A stretch of 64,000 nt of DNA from Lelliottia nimipressuralis (GCF_004115925.1 NZ_SDDX01000005.1:62001-126000), one strand, 5' to 3'. Positions 17,274-26,055 are shown, numbered from the stretch's first letter. Program-made: numbers and translations. The notes: generated by a model from the sequence alone, not told the origin.

Positions 17274-18194
17274 TCATAGTGAATGTGATAAACCCTGCTC
17301 CTTATTTGCGGCCGAAAGAACGAAGGCATGTGCTGATGGAGATAAATGGCGATAGCAGATGACCAGATCGAACTCAGTTTCAGCACCTGATAAGGGATGA
17401 TAACTAATCCGGTCACCTCGAAAGCCACTCATACTTTGAGGAACGACAGATACACCACCTCCCACAGACACCAATGACAAGACGGCATGCATTCCATGTG
17501 CTTCCTGAGTAATCATCGGCACAAAGCCAGCTTTAGCACAAAGGCGGATAAACTGCAGATGAAAGCTCTTCCCCTCAGGCATTGGCCACAAAATAAAAGA
17601 TTCACCGGCAAGATCGGCAAGCGTAAGGTCTGACCGATTACTGAAAGGATGATCTTTTGGGATAGCTATACACAGACGATCACTGTCGAAATTGATCTGT
17701 TCGATATCATCAGCCTTTTCAAGAGGGGGGATCAGTACCCCGATGTCTAACGTCCCGTCGCGCAGAGCAGCAATCTGTGCAGCGGTTGTAGCTTCTAGCA
17801 ATTCAAGTCGTACCTTCGGATGACTTGCCCTGAATTCACGAATAATATCGGGCAACCGGCCATAAAGTGCGCTTCCTACATAACCCAGGCGTAAAAGACC
17901 CGTTCGTCCTTCAGCCACATCTACCGTAGAAACAAGGGTTTTTTCAGCCTGGCGGAGGGTTTTGCGTGCCTCACTGACAAACTTTTCTCCCGCAGGCGTC
18001 AGCCTAACCACGCGATTACCACGCTCAATAAGAGCGACGCCGAGATCTTCCTCCAGTTTCTGTATGGCACTGGTCAGCGGAGGCTGCGACATGTTAAGGC
18101 GTTCGGCGGCCCGGTGAAAATGCAGCTCTTCAGCGACGGCAATGAATTGCTCCATTCTTCGTAGAGTGATCCGTGCCCGACTCTCTGTCGTCAT
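17274..18194 (-). CDS. LysR-family transcriptional regulator
   Basis: A 306-residue regulator of the BenM/CatM-like LysR group. The winged helix near the N-terminus includes LHFHRAAERLNMSQPPLTSAI, followed by KLEEDLGVALIER, which is diagnostic for this group. The effector-binding domain runs from about residue 95 to 295 and includes the LRLGYVGSALYG strand. It is divergent from the dehydrogenase/lactonase operon, with a 7-6-7 inverted repeat between them, so it most likely senses an intermediate of that oxidation pathway. Confidence 0.9.
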   Translation of the reverse strand: MTTESRARITLRRMEQFIAVAEELHFHRAAERLNMSQPPLTSAIQKLEEDLGVALIERGNRVVRLTPAGEKFVSEARKTLRQAEKTLVSTVDVAEGRTGLLRLGYVGSALYGRLPDIIREFRASHPKVRLELLEATTAAQIAALRDGTLDIGVLIPPLEKADDIEQINFDSDRLCIAIPKDHPFSNRSDLTLADLAGESFILWPMPEGKSFHLQFIRLCAKAGFVPMITQEAHGMHAVLSLVSVGGGVSVVPQSMSGFRGDRISYHPLSGAETEFDLVICYRHLSPSAHAFVLSAANKEQGLSHSL

Positions 18195-18258
18195 ATCCCG
18201 CCGTTCCTCTTGTTAGTGAGTCAATCTTCCCACGATACAATTAAAGTATTAAGAAGCC

Positions 18259-18278
18259 ATATAAATAGTATTTTATAT
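18259..18278. promoter_or_regulatory. Probable LysR operator
   Basis: Perfect inverted repeat ATATAAA-N6-TTTATAT between the divergent LysR and dehydrogenase genes. The spacing is the same as at the other LysR pair in this window, although the sequence differs. AT-richness means chance cannot be ruled out. Confidence 0.5.
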
Positions 18279-18337
18279 ATCAAAGTTATCACTCTATGTT
18301 GTTTTCTCAATCACTTAGTGAAAACGGCGAGGGTGAC

Positions 18338-19204
18338 ATGGTGGATTTTAACGGTCGGGTAGTACTTATCACCGGTGCGGGGCGCGGATTGGGATTCGCC
18401 TATGCCCGGTGTATGGGTCAGCTTGGCGCAATGGTTTTGATTCAGGATATCGGTGCCAATTCTGACGGGAAGGGCGTCGATCCTCATATTGCAGAACTGG
18501 CGGCAGAGACACTTCGATTAGAAGGGCTGAATGTACACGCGATACCGGGGGAGCTGGCCTCACGCGAGAGCTGTCACAATTTGTGCAGAGACGCCCTTCA
18601 AGTCGCGGGGCGGCTGGATGCCTTAATCCATAATGCGGGTTGGGTGGCTTACGATAATATCGAGTCGATAGAAGAAAGTTCTTTTGACCATATGATGGCC
18701 ATTGCTGCCAAGGCTCCTCTCTGGTTGGCACAGGCTGCCTGGCCTGCCATGAAAGCGGCTGGCTATGGCCGCATCATTATGACGACCTCTTGCCGGGCGA
18801 TCTATCCGCAGTATGTTCACAACGGTCTTGCCTCCTACGCGGCAGCCAAAATGGCCGTGATAGGACTCACGAATGTCCTTGCCAGTGAAGGCAAAAAAGA
18901 TGGAATTATCGTCAATGCAATTTCTCCCGTGGCCCAGACACGTATGTGGGGGATAGAGGGGGAACCTGCCGAACTCCATCCTTCGGAAGTGGCACCGGAA
19001 GTGGCCTATCTTGCCTCAGCAGAATGCACTGATGGGGGATGGATACTTCGTGCCGCGAACGGGCAGTTCCATGCAACCAAAATGAGGGAGGCCGCAAATG
19101 TGGACTATCCGCGAAATCTTCGCGCTGTTAAGGCATCAACTGCTCAGGAGGTTGCGGAGAACTGGCAATCGATCGCTATTCCTGATGTGGAACCGCGACA
19201 GTGA
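18338..19204 (+). CDS. Short-chain dehydrogenase, first gene of an oxidation/lactonase operon
   Basis: A 288-residue SDR. The cofactor motif is TGAGRGLG near residues 11-18, followed by DIGANSDGKGVD, a loop found in SDRs related to the hydroxyacyl-CoA and steroid dehydrogenase group. HNAGW replaces NNAG, and the catalytic residues are Ser in TTSCRA and Tyr-x3-Lys in YAAAK. I chose ATG at 18338, preceded by CGAGGG, over an upstream ATG at 18296. Its stop overlaps the start of the lactonase gene (GTGA), so the two are translationally coupled. A dehydrogenase followed by a lactonase suggests oxidation of a sugar or cyclic alcohol to a lactone and then hydrolysis to the acid. Confidence 0.88.
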   Translation: MVDFNGRVVLITGAGRGLGFAYARCMGQLGAMVLIQDIGANSDGKGVDPHIAELAAETLRLEGLNVHAIPGELASRESCHNLCRDALQVAGRLDALIHNAGWVAYDNIESIEESSFDHMMAIAAKAPLWLAQAAWPAMKAAGYGRIIMTTSCRAIYPQYVHNGLASYAAAKMAVIGLTNVLASEGKKDGIIVNAISPVAQTRMWGIEGEPAELHPSEVAPEVAYLASAECTDGGWILRAANGQFHATKMREAANVDYPRNLRAVKASTAQEVAENWQSIAIPDVEPRQ

Positions 19205-20048
19205 ATGGCATTTCGGTGGTATTTCCAGGCAAGGCTGTGCTGGGAGAGTCACCTATATGGAGCTGGTCAAGAGCCAGGCTTTTGTGGGTTGATACCCTTG
19301 GTGCTTCTCTCAATTATTTTGATCCCAAAACGGGCCGGAATGTGGAACATGCCATGCCCGGGCCGCTGGGCTTTGTCGTGGAGAAAAATACGGGTGAGTT
19401 AATCATTGGCACAGGATGCCATGTTGAGCTAATTGACAGAGCCGGTAAGAGACGAAGGATCGGCACTGCGCCACACGTACAGGAGGGCTTTCGTCTCAAC
19501 GATGCGAGCCTGGACTCCTCAGGCCGCCTTTGGGTTGGGCTGATAGATGAAGAACTGAAAGAGGGTTCAGGCTATTTGTATCGTCTCGATCCAGACGGTA
19601 AGTGGCACACCGTCGATTCTGGTTTCACGCTTATCAATGGAATCAGCTGGAGTCCCGACTGCAAAATACTTTACGTCACTGATTCCCGGCGTGGCGTAAT
19701 TTACGGATATGATAACGATCCTTGCACAGGCGAAGTCAGTCATCGAAGGGTGGTTGTCAGCATTAATCCCAAAAAAGCAAGCCTGACGGACTGATCGTTG
19801 ATCAGGACGGGTTTCTCCTGAGTGTACTCTTTGATGGTGCTGCCATTGCGCGGATATCCCCGGACGGAGAAATCGAGCGATGGCTTAATCTCCCCGTGCA
19901 GCGACCGACAAGCTGTGCCTTTGCAGAAGATGATCGTTATCTGTATGTCACTACAGCGCGACTTGGGCTTTCGGAAACGCTTTTAGAGAAGATGCCGTAT
20001 TCAGGGGCTTTGCTCAGGATCGACTATAAGCGTGCACTGGAAGTTTGA
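19201..20048 (+). pseudogene. SMP-30/gluconolactonase family lactonase, single-base frameshift
   Basis: The gene begins with GTG at 19201, overlapping the dehydrogenase stop. The first part carries the family metal ligands (Glu in LGESPIW, Asn in RLNDASLD, Asn in LINGISWSPD) but ends prematurely at 19794. The -1 frame continues the same beta-propeller without a gap: PDGLIVDQDGF with the catalytic Asp, then RPTSCAFAEDDRYLYVTTA and a stop at 20048. Adding one A to the A6 run at 19771-19776 joins the halves into 282 residues, a normal family length. The enzyme would open a sugar lactone made by the dehydrogenase. It is either a fresh pseudogene or a base-calling error. Confidence 0.85.
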
Positions 20049-20060
20049 GCGTTTTGCAGA

Positions 20061-20087
20061 CCGTCTGGTGCCAAGGAGCGGAAGTTG
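20061..20087. repeat. Dispersed GTCCGCT palindrome, copy 8 (GTGCCA loop, eroded)
   Basis: CCGTCTGGTGCCAAGGAGCG, then GAAGTTG: the loop and right arm are recognisable, the left arm is altered. It begins 12 bases after the lactonase stop. Confidence 0.5.
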
Positions 20088-20163
20088 GATGCTGAGAGGT
20101 GGGAACAGTGATGCTCGAATCAAACTGATGATAATGACATTTCTGAAAAATTCTGTGACCTTT

Positions 20164-20565
20164 TTAAACCTGTCCGCTAAGGATTTCTGTAAATTCTCTG
20201 CGCTTCCTTGTTGCCCATTCAGGTTTGATGGAGAGCATTAAACAATATTGTTTTCGAAAATAAACATACCTGAATTCCGTTCCAGCTAAGCTATTCATGG
20301 CTGCATATTCTGCAGCCAGACCAACCACACCACACTCAACAAACCAATAAAGAATATCATCATCACTCAGGGTAACTTTACGCGCTATTTCGGTACCTCT
20401 TTCATTGACAACGAAATGATATTCTTTGCCATGAATTTCCAGATATGGAGTCGCCATACCATCAGGTCTGTCAGGGATGATGAAGTAATAATTGGGTCTT
20501 ATTCCCCCTCCAATTCTTTCACCGATTTTGAGAAGTTCTGCGCGTAACTCTTCGATATTCTTCAT
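20164..20565 (-). CDS. Imm63-like immunity protein
   Basis: A 133-residue protein matching, from memory, the Imm63 family of predicted polymorphic-toxin immunity proteins. Diagnostic stretches are EYHFVVNERGTEIAR, DDDILYWFVE, AAEYAAMNSL and KPEWATRKRREFTEIL near the C-terminus. Such proteins are expected to bind and neutralise a toxin domain delivered by contact-dependent or type VI systems. The start overlaps the stop of the 75-residue gene by four bases (ATGA), so they form one transcript. No toxin, Rhs, VgrG or CdiA gene is visible nearby, so this looks like an orphan immunity gene. Confidence 0.8.
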   Translation of the reverse strand: MKNIEELRAELLKIGERIGGGIRPNYYFIIPDRPDGMATPYLEIHGKEYHFVVNERGTEIARKVTLSDDDILYWFVECGVVGLAAEYAAMNSLAGTEFRYVYFRKQYCLMLSIKPEWATRKRREFTEILSGQV

Positions 20566-20789
20566 GATTTATTGTTTTTGATAGTTAACCATTCGTTCCA
20601 GACATCCTCTGCATCAATATCTTGATAGCCCCGGTTTTTAGTCATGTCTCTGACAATTTCTATCGGTAATTCAATAACGGTAGCATTATCTCGTATCGCC
20701 TCGACCTCATGCCTGAGCAGTTCACGGCCGGCCTCTTTCTCTTTTGCTTCAAGCAACGCAACAAGTGACGGGATGAATACAACGGCCAT
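20562..20789 (-). CDS. Small conserved companion of the Imm63-like gene
   Basis: A 75-residue protein, MAVVFIPSLVALLEAKEKE at the N-terminus, then a conserved-looking HEVEAIRDNAT helix and a C-terminal RGYQDIDAEDVWNEW segment. I have the impression that small proteins of this pattern sit next to immunity genes in several proteobacteria, but I know no function. No membrane helix or signal peptide is certain. It is translated just ahead of the Imm63-like gene and overlaps it, implying a joint role. Confidence 0.7.
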   Translation of the reverse strand: MAVVFIPSLVALLEAKEKEAGRELLRHEVEAIRDNATVIELPIEIVRDMTKNRGYQDIDAEDVWNEWLTIKNNKS

Positions 20790-20908
20790 TTCAGTAGGTC
20801 TCTGCTAATCACTAAATTTGAATCATTTTGGCATAAGTAGCAGGCTGTTTACACCCTTAGGAACCAATGAATAATGACGCACATTCCCATGGTATCAGGT
20901 TCTGATGA

Positions 20909-20931
20909 ACGCTCCTCGCTCACAGCGGTCC
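20909..20931. repeat. Dispersed GTCCGCT palindrome, copy 9 (TCGCTC loop, eroded)
   Basis: ACGCTCCTCGCTCACAGCGGTCC keeps the TCGCTC loop and right arm; a further AGCGGTCCGC follows at about 20945. Confidence 0.45.
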
Positions 20932-21022
20932 TCGCGCTACTTCAGCGGTCCGCATCTTCAGGTAGAACGAATGCTTAGAATAACAAAGAGTAATATTGTG
21001 AAACTGCCCAAAACGTCCTTTT

Positions 21023-21412
21023 TTATCCAGCGGTATCGGGCATGATTTTTCTCCACCAGTCAGGTTTCATATCCTGAAAAGAGTGGGAGAGGGGCGAAAA
21101 AATGACGGCTTCATTGTGGTCAAAAACACCGCTGAGTAAAGCCGTCACCGGCGCGTCATCAATCGCACCTAATGAACTGCCACACCTGGTGCAGAATGCT
21201 CTGGATGAGGTTTTAGATGAGCGATATAAAGAAGGTGTGCCTCCTTCACCCGTCCATTCAACATCCGCCGAGTGGAATTCAAGCCATACTGCGGTCTGAC
21301 AACCTGAATGCTTCTGGCAAATATCACAGGAGCAGGAATGAGTGGAAACCGGGTTAATCGCTGTGAATCTGATAAACCCGCACAAACATCCGCCTGACAG
21401 TTTCAAATCCAT
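21023..21412 (-). CDS. GFA-family zinc protein (glutathione-dependent formaldehyde-activating-like)
   Basis: A 129-residue CENP-V/GFA-domain protein. Its cysteine ladder is complete: GCLCG near residue 10, CSCDICQ near residue 27, and FCTRCGSSLG near residue 75, which together bind two zinc ions in this fold. The founding member accelerates condensation of formaldehyde with glutathione, but most relatives have no proven activity. It lies apart from the frmR-frmA genes of this window, so a link to formaldehyde metabolism is not supported by context. It is a single gene in the accessory segment. Confidence 0.88.
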   Translation of the reverse strand: MDLKLSGGCLCGFIRFTAINPVSTHSCSCDICQKHSGCQTAVWLEFHSADVEWTGEGGTPSLYRSSKTSSRAFCTRCGSSLGAIDDAPVTALLSGVFDHNEAVIFSPLSHSFQDMKPDWWRKIMPDTAG

Positions 21413-21458
21413 ATCAGTCGATACCTTATCAACGCTCAGAGAATGACAAAGATAGCAT

Positions 21459-21480
21459 CGTCCGTTTTTTGCTCAAAGCA
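21459..21480. repeat. Dispersed GTCCGCT palindrome, copy 10 (eroded)
   Basis: GTCCGTTTTTTGCTCAAAGCAT: the left arm has one change and the right arm is lost. Last copy I can recognise before ldhA. Confidence 0.4.
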
Positions 21481-21653
21481 TCTCCAGAACCTTACACATT
21501 ATCCCCACCGTATCCGGTGCAGATCATCAATACGCAGTTACGTAACCAACTCACCCAAACCAGTAGTTAACAGTGAATTCATTTGACGAGCGAAGGCGAC
21601 GGGGTTATCACTATTATGATATCTATCAAAAGGTTAGGCCTGAGAGGTTAAAC

Positions 21654-22118
21654 GTGATTACGTTCCGCGCAATGACGGAAGATGAATATCCCGCTTATCT
21701 TGAATATTTTGTTCAGGATTATGCCAATGAAATCGAATCAAACTATCGCGTATCGCAACCGGATTCTCTGGCAAGAGCGAAACAGGAATTATCGGCATTG
21801 CTTCCCGAGGGTGTAAATACCGCAGGCCAGGTGCTGTTGTGTATTATCGCGCAGTCGGCCCATGTCGGTTATCTCTGGTACAAACCCGACCCAGTTATGC
21901 GTACGGCTTTTATCTATGATTTCCATATTCTCACTGCCTGCCAGGGAATGGGATTGGGTAAACAGTCGCTGGCTGCTTTCGAAGCGTATTTACGAGCGAA
22001 GGATATTAAAGAGATCAAATTGCGTGTGGCAGGGGACAATGCTCGCGCTCAGCATATTTATGAAGCCAGCGGATTTGGGGGGACGGGTATCAATATGAGT
22101 AAATCTATTACTGACTGA
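21654..22118 (+). CDS. GNAT-family N-acetyltransferase
   Basis: A 154-residue acetyltransferase with the GNAT fold: an N-terminal strand (ITFRAMTEDEYPAYL), a central VGYLWYK strand, FIYDFHILTACQGMGLGKQSL containing the acetyl-CoA pyrophosphate loop (Q-x-x-G-x-G/A pattern) and a C-terminal segment ending HIYEASGFGGTG. I prefer the GTG at 21654, which has TGAGAGG six bases upstream; an ATG at 21573 adds 27 charged residues without a ribosome site. The substrate is unknown. It closes the accessory segment. Confidence 0.82.
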   Translation: MITFRAMTEDEYPAYLEYFVQDYANEIESNYRVSQPDSLARAKQELSALLPEGVNTAGQVLLCIIAQSAHVGYLWYKPDPVMRTAFIYDFHILTACQGMGLGKQSLAAFEAYLRAKDIKEIKLRVAGDNARAQHIYEASGFGGTGINMSKSITD

Positions 22119-22181
22119 GGGACTAAGAAGAACCTGATTCGCACATCTTTTTGGCGGTGTTTATGTTGCGGGATTTATAGA

Positions 22182-22210
22182 GGCCGGGTACGTGTCAACG
22201 CCACCCGGCC
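22182..22210. terminator. GC-rich hairpin downstream of ldhA
   Basis: Arms GGCCGGGT and ACCCGGCC around 13 bases, between the convergent acetyltransferase and ldhA genes. It lacks a T tract and may be a REP-type palindrome. Confidence 0.5.
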
Positions 22211-22217
22211 TGGAACA

Positions 22218-23206
22218 TCAGGCCACTTCGTTCGGACAGTCTTCGCCGTTTTCCAGCTGTTTCAGATTACCCAGCGTGGTTTCTGAAATGCTGATCAGCG
22301 CTTCGGCGGTCAGGAACGCCTGGTGGCCGGTAAACAGCACGTTGTGGCAGGCGGAGAGGCGACGGAACACGTCGTCCTGGATGACATCGTTAGACTTGTC
22401 TTCGAAGAACAGATCGCGTTCGTTCTCATACACGTCCATCCCCAGCGCGCCAATTTTCTGCGTTTTGAGGGCTTCGATCGCCGCCTGAGAGTCGATCAGA
22501 CCGCCACGGCTGGTGTTGATAATCATCACCCCGTCTTTCATCTGATCGAACGCGCTCTGATTAAGCAGGTGATAGTTCTCGGGAGTCAGCGGGCAGTGCA
22601 GGGAGATCACGTCCGACTGAGAGAGCAGCGTCGGCAGATCGACATACTCCACGCCCAGCTCCAGCGCGGCAGCACTTGGATACGGATCGAACGCCAGCAG
22701 ACGCATCCCGAAACCTTTCAGAATACGCAGCGTCGCCACGCCGATTTTACCGGTGCCGATGACGCCTGCGGTTTACCGTACATGGTAAAGCCCGTCAGAC
22801 CTTCGAGAGAGAAGTTGGCATCACGGGTGCGCTGATAAGCACGGTGAATACGTCGGTTCAGAGACATCATCATACCGATGGCATGTTCAGCCACGGCTTC
22901 CGGGGAGTAGGCCGGCACGCGCACCACTTTTAACCCCAGCTCTTTCGCCGCATCCAGATCGACGTTGTTAAAGCCCGCGCAGCGCAGCGCGATGAACTTC
23001 ACGCCGTGCTTTTTCAGCTCTTCCAGCACCGGGCGGCTGCCATCGTCGTTGACGAAAATACACACCGCTTCGCATCCGTTCGCCGTTTTGGCGGTTTTTT
23101 CAGTCAGCAGAAAGTCAAAAAATTCGAGTTCGAATCCGTAAGTCTCGTTAACATGTTGCAGATACTTTTTATCGTACTGTTTTGTGCTATATACCGCGAG
23201 TTTCAT
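22218..23206 (-). pseudogene. ldhA: D-lactate dehydrogenase LdhA, single-base frameshift
   Basis: Fermentative NAD-dependent D-lactate dehydrogenase, which reduces pyruvate to D-lactate. Residues 1-145 (to FTMYGK) and the remainder (from the nucleotide-binding helix onward) both align closely with K-12 LdhA but lie in different frames. The break is at the TTT at 22772-22774 on the + strand, AAA in the message, where K-12 coding needs AAAA (GGT AAA ACC GCA GGC). It falls just before the GTGKIG cofactor motif, so the product would be inactive. With one base restored the gene encodes exactly 329 residues, the K-12 length. The start follows GGAG. It may be a true mutation or an assembly error. 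Confidence 0.93.
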
Positions 23207-23415
23207 AAGACTTTCTCCAGTGATTTTACCATCACGTTAGCATGATTAAAATAATCTTACAATTTATAAAATATTATTGAATTCAATAAGTTCTATGAAT
23301 AATTCTAGAGCAACTATCCTTAAAAATGGCGTTGACTTCAACTGACTGGCTAAACATGCCACAATGACGGGCACTGTCGGCTTATTTTTTCGCTAAATCA
23401 GGATATTAACTGCCC

Positions 23416-26055
23416 ATGAGGGGTAAATACAAAGCCGCAATTGCGCTATTGCTGTTGTTCATTCTTCTGCCGCTGACGCTGCTGATGACGCTCGCCCAGT
23501 GGGTGCCAACCCTTGCCGGAATCTGGCTTCCCGTCGGGACGCGCATTGCTTTCGAGAAAAGCCCGCGTCTGACCCGCAATCAAATTATTATCCCCGATCT
23601 TCGCTATCTGGTGGAGGACTGCGAAATCGCTCGCGTGGAAAACGCCACGCTGTCGCACCCCAGCCGCTGGAAACTGGATATCGACGCACTCGATCTCAAT
23701 ACCGCCTGCCTGAGCAAACTGCCGCAGGCGGAACAGGCTAACACCGCGCCCAAAACACTTGCCGAATGGCAATCGATGCTGCCGAACACCTGGCTGACAA
23801 TTGATCGCTTAACGCTCTCTCCTTGGCAGCAGTGGCAGGGCAAACTCGACATCTCTTTAACCCCCTCCGTTCAGGACGTGACCTACCAGGGCGAACAGGT
23901 CAAGGTGCGCGGCAAGCTTAGCGGGCAAAACCTGACCATCAGCGAGTTTGAAGTCCATCTGCCGGATTACCCGCAGCCGATCAGGCTGGCAGGGGAATTT
24001 ACCCTGCCGCTGGTGCCGGACGGCGTGCCGGTGAAAGGCCATGCGGAGGCCACTCTGACGGTGCCGCCGCTTTCATCACCGGTGGACGCGGATCTCGACT
24101 GGGAAGAAAACCGTGGTCAGTTGGTGCTGACCGCCCGTGATAACCCCGATCCGCTGCTGGATTTGCCGTGGCAGCTCACCGCCGAACAGCTGATAGTCAG
24201 CGACGGACGCTGGCACTGGGATCTGGAGGGGCTACCCCTGAGCGGGCGCGTGGGCGTGAAAGTTGACAACTGGCAGCAGGGGCTGGAAAACGCCACCTTT
24301 AGCGGTCGTTTGAACGTGCTGACTCAGGGCGATGCCGGGAAAGGTAACGCCGTGCTGAGCCTAGGACCGGGCAAACTGAGCATGGAAAACAGCGCCATGC
24401 CGCTGCAGGTGACGGGCGAAGCCAAGCAGGGCGACCTGATTCTGTACGCGATTCTGCCAGCCCAACTGACGGGCAGCCTCGCCGATCCGCAGCTCGTCTT
24501 TGAGCCGGGCGCGCTGCTGCGTTCGCGCGGTCGGCTTATCGACTCACTCAATATCGACGAAATTCGCTGGCCGCTGGCGGGCGTTAAACTCTCGCAAAAA
24601 GGGGTGGATGGTCGGCTGCAGGCGATTCTAAAAGCCCATGAAAACGATATGGGCGATTTCGTGCTGCACCTCGACGGACAGGCCAATGACTTCCTGCCGG
24701 ACAGCGGCCTGTGGCAGTGGCGCTACTGGGGCGATGGACATTTCACGCCGATGAATGCCCGCTGGGATGTGGCCGGGAAGGGCGAGTGGCGCGACAGTGC
24801 CATTGAACTGACGGCGCTCTCGACCGGTTTCGATAAACTACAATACGGCACCATGCTGGTGAGCAAGCCGCGTCTGGTGCTGGATCAGCCGGTGCGCTGG
24901 CTGCGTGGCGAAAACAATCCGCACTTTAGCGGCGCGCTCTCCCTGGATGCGGAGCAGACATCGTTCTCCGGCGGCAGCGTGTTACCGCCGTCGACCCTTA
25001 AGTTCAGCGTCGACGGCACCGATCCGACGTTCTTCCAGTTTAAAGGCGATCTGCACGCCGGGGCGATTGGCCCGGTCCAGTTGAACGGTCGCTGGGATGG
25101 AGAGCGTCTGCGCGGTCAGGCCTGGTGGCCAAAACAGTCCCTGACGGTCTTCCAGCCGCTGGTGCCGCCCGACTGGAAAATGAATCTGCGCGACGGCGAG
25201 CTGTACGCTCAGGTGGCGTTTTCGGCGGCCGCTGGGCAAGGATTCGAAGCGGGTGGTCATGGCGTGGTGAAAAGCGGCAGCGTCTGGATGCCCGACAACC
25301 AGATCAACGGCGTCGATTTTGTACTGCCGTTCCGCTTCAGCGAAGGCACCTGGTCTCTGGGCACGCGCGGCCCGGTCACGCTGCGCATCGCCGAAGTGAT
25401 AAACCAGGTCACCGCACGCAATATTACCGCCGATTTGCAGGGCGATTACCCGTGGAGTGAATCTCACCCGCTGCTGCTGACCAACGTCAGCACCGACGTG
25501 CTGGGCGGAAAAATCACCCTGCAGCAGCTGCGGATGCCGCAGCACGACCCGGCGCTGCTGCGGGTGCAGAATATCTCCTCCAGCGAACTTATCAGTGCCG
25601 TCAACCCGAAACAGTTTACCCTGTCCGGCCCGGTGAGCGGGGCGCTGCCGTTCTGGCTGGAGAACGAAAAATGGATCATCAAAGACGGCTGGCTGACTAA
25701 CCCCGGCCCGATGACGCTGCGTCTGGATAAGGACACGGCAGACGCCATCGTTAAAGACAACATGGCGGCGGGCGTGGCGATTAACTGGCTTCGCTATATG
25801 GAAATTTCTCGCTCGTGGACGAAAATCAATGTAGATAATCTGGGTGTGTTGACCATGCAGGCGGCGATCAGCGGCACCAGCCGCGTCGACGGTAAAAGCA
25901 ACACCGTGAACCTCAATTACACTCACGAAGAGAATCTTTTTACCCTGTGGCGCAGCCTGCGCTATGGGGATAATTTACAGGCATGGCTTGAGCAACACGC
26001 GGCGTTACCGGATACCCGCTGTCAGGCAGGCAAGGAATGTGAGGAACAACAATGA
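23416..26055 (+). CDS. ydbH: AsmA-like envelope protein YdbH
   Basis: An 879-residue protein, the same length as K-12 YdbH. One N-terminal membrane anchor (about residues 6-28) is followed by a very long beta-rich periplasmic part of the AsmA-like/intermembrane-phospholipid type. In K-12 YdbH works redundantly with TamB and YhdP to move glycerophospholipids from the inner to the outer membrane, bridged to the outer membrane by YnbE. Its ATG is 210 bases from ldhA in divergent orientation, and its stop overlaps the ynbE start by four bases, so ydbH, ynbE and ydbL form one operon. Confidence 0.95.
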   Translation: MRGKYKAAIALLLLFILLPLTLLMTLAQWVPTLAGIWLPVGTRIAFEKSPRLTRNQIIIPDLRYLVEDCEIARVENATLSHPSRWKLDIDALDLNTACLSKLPQAEQANTAPKTLAEWQSMLPNTWLTIDRLTLSPWQQWQGKLDISLTPSVQDVTYQGEQVKVRGKLSGQNLTISEFEVHLPDYPQPIRLAGEFTLPLVPDGVPVKGHAEATLTVPPLSSPVDADLDWEENRGQLVLTARDNPDPLLDLPWQLTAEQLIVSDGRWHWDLEGLPLSGRVGVKVDNWQQGLENATFSGRLNVLTQGDAGKGNAVLSLGPGKLSMENSAMPLQVTGEAKQGDLILYAILPAQLTGSLADPQLVFEPGALLRSRGRLIDSLNIDEIRWPLAGVKLSQKGVDGRLQAILKAHENDMGDFVLHLDGQANDFLPDSGLWQWRYWGDGHFTPMNARWDVAGKGEWRDSAIELTALSTGFDKLQYGTMLVSKPRLVLDQPVRWLRGENNPHFSGALSLDAEQTSFSGGSVLPPSTLKFSVDGTDPTFFQFKGDLHAGAIGPVQLNGRWDGERLRGQAWWPKQSLTVFQPLVPPDWKMNLRDGELYAQVAFSAAAGQGFEAGGHGVVKSGSVWMPDNQINGVDFVLPFRFSEGTWSLGTRGPVTLRIAEVINQVTARNITADLQGDYPWSESHPLLLTNVSTDVLGGKITLQQLRMPQHDPALLRVQNISSSELISAVNPKQFTLSGPVSGALPFWLENEKWIIKDGWLTNPGPMTLRLDKDTADAIVKDNMAAGVAINWLRYMEISRSWTKINVDNLGVLTMQAAISGTSRVDGKSNTVNLNYTHEENLFTLWRSLRYGDNLQAWLEQHAALPDTRCQAGKECEEQQ

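Noticed and set aside
19771-19776. Programmed -1 frameshift in the lactonase gene
   Set aside because: The run is CCC followed by only six A residues, not an X-XXY-YYZ heptamer, and I see no stimulatory structure; a deletion is simpler.
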